NCBI GenBank assembly: GCA_965223405.1
Contig: CBDCWO010000006.1
Location: forward strand, 4,960,001 to 5,024,000
Reading direction: 5' to 3'
DNA length: 64,000 nt
Source: CBDCWO01 sp965223405
Lineage (GTDB): Bacteria; Bacteroidota; Bacteroidia; Chitinophagales; Saprospiraceae
The notes under the pieces were generated by a model. The model saw only the letters and a program-made list of their open reading frames with translations, ran no database searches and had not been told where the DNA came from. Of this stretch, positions 63,252-64,000 are shown piece after piece. A program made the position numbers and the translations under genes. Numbering within the stretch: the first letter of the stretch is position 1; every line of letters starts with the position of its first letter.

Positions 63252-64000
63252 TTATGGTTCTAGGACCACTTCGCTGATATAAATGCAATGATCGGTTGCC
63301 ACCGGATCACAATATACCTCAGAATTTAATATAGTCCATGGGAATCTTCTGTCTAGTAAAATATAATCAATTTTACGTTTCGGACCGGTGTGAGGAATGG
63401 TAGGTTCCCATTGGGGATAACCCGTTGCGATCATATGCGGTAAGAGTGTTTTTATCGAAGGAGAATAAGGTGAATCGTTCAGGTCACCGGCCAAAACTGT
63501 AGGGAAAGGACTATTTAACAGGATATTTAGGCAGGATTGACTTTGAAGTATCCGGTCACGTGAGCTGCGCGGATGGTCCCAATGGGTGCCGACAAAGGTC
63601 AACATTCGTCCCGAAGGTAGGGTGATTATTATTTCCAAGGCAGATCTTGGTTCATGACCGGGGCTATAAGGAAGCGGATGATTTCGAGAAGCCTGTATCG
63701 GGTAACGGCTCAAAACACCCTCTCCATAAAATCCTTCCTGATAGGGCATTGCAGGGCCAAATAGTCCGTACATTTCAGTGCGTAATGCCAGTTCGTTTAC
63801 TAGATGCATTTTCTTAGCTCTGATGGTAAATGCGTCTACTTCTTGTAAAGCAACCAGGTCTGGATTAAATCGATTGATCACACCGGCAATGGTATCTAAG
63901 TCAAAATCTCCCTTCATAGTTTCTCCGTGATAGATGTTGAAGGTCATTAAAGTAAGTGTGTCCTGAGATTTCGATTTGAATGACAAAACCAAAAGACAGA
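63252..64000 (-). CDS. Endonuclease/exonuclease/phosphatase-family protein, N-terminus cut by window edge
   Basis: The visible part (about 249 residues) has the EEP fold: TLMTFNIYHGE, DLVALQEVDAF with the metal Glu, FVGTHWDHP, LAGDLNDSP, and VATDHCIYI with the catalytic Asp-His. The frame stays open to the right edge, and the residues there (CLLVLSFKSKSQ) look like the end of a signal peptide, so the protein is exported and its start lies just outside. It probably cleaves a phosphodiester in lipid, sugar or nucleic acid. It lies 31 bases upstream of the glycosyltransferase on the same strand, so the two may be co-transcribed. Confidence 0.88.
   Translation of the reverse strand, partial: CLLVLSFKSKSQDTLTLMTFNIYHGETMKGDFDLDTIAGVINRFNPDLVALQEVDAFTIRAKKMHLVNELALRTEMYGLFGPAMPYQEGFYGEGVLSRYPIQASRNHPLPYSPGHEPRSALEIIITLPSGRMLTFVGTHWDHPRSSRDRILQSQSCLNILLNSPFPTVLAGDLNDSPYSPSIKTLLPHMIATGYPQWEPTIPHTGPKRKIDYILLDRRFPWTILNSEVYCDPVATDHCIYISEVVLEP

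Overview
The window looks like a chromosomal piece of a glycan-degrading, low-to-medium GC Bacteroidota (Saprospiria- or Cytophagia-like). The reasons are a SusC/SusD pair, many lipoprotein signal peptides, several S1 sulfatases, GH92 and GH141-like enzymes, promoters of the Bacteroidota type (TTG, about 19 bases, TAnnTTTG), and an absence of convincing Shine-Dalgarno sites. No rRNA, tRNA or CRISPR array was recognised.

Layout. (A) 1-4526, plus strand: the end of a sulfatase, a sialidase-like propeller gene broken by one in-frame stop, and a two-subunit molybdenum hydroxylase. (B) 4666-14224, minus strand: a polysaccharide utilisation locus reading susC, susD, hairpin, sulfatase, sulfatase, sialidase-like protein. 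(C) 15406-25187: a sodium:solute symporter, msrA, a sulfatase, then a plus-strand set of FAD/Fe-S 2-hydroxyacid dehydrogenase, sulfatase and class V aminotransferase. (D) 25640-34799: a GntR/FCD regulator, a neuraminate-lyase-type aldolase, then a tight operon of SDR, uxuA, uxaC, a TRAP transporter (P, Q, M) and a KDG kinase. This is hexuronate uptake and conversion to KDPG. (E) 34974-36366: a secreted CotH-like protein and a 59-residue two-helix membrane protein. (F) 36439-43813: an IS4-like element whose transposase gene carries three separate insertions (IS21, IS66, IS982). Each has a target-site duplication, and removing all three restores one 474-residue reading frame. (G) 43816-51763, minus strand: a TolB-like propeller protein, a five-gene gamma-glutamyl-amine type catabolic operon (permease, glutamine-synthetase-like ligase, SDR, aldehyde dehydrogenase, class I amidotransferase) and a 6-bladed propeller lipoprotein. 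(H) 52095-64000: an outer-membrane barrel candidate, a divergent GH92, a GH141-like beta-helix enzyme, a YncE/phosphoesterase fusion, a DinB-like protein, a glycosyltransferase and a partial endonuclease/phosphatase-fold protein.

How it fits together. Regions B to D read as one programme for a sulfated, acidic-sugar-containing glycan: SusCD capture, sulfatases and propeller enzymes outside, a symporter and a TRAP system for import, and hexuronate enzymes inside. A 13-base palindrome, TATGTNNNACATA, occurs (exactly or nearly) five times. All five copies are in intergenic regions of B to D: by susC, before the symporter, before the dehydrogenase, before gntR, and 11 bases before the lyase start codon. 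At susC it lies between the two promoter elements. This predicts a local regulon of the GntR/FCD protein. No polysaccharide lyase or unsaturated-uronyl hydrolase was recognised, so the enzyme that releases the uronate is an open question.
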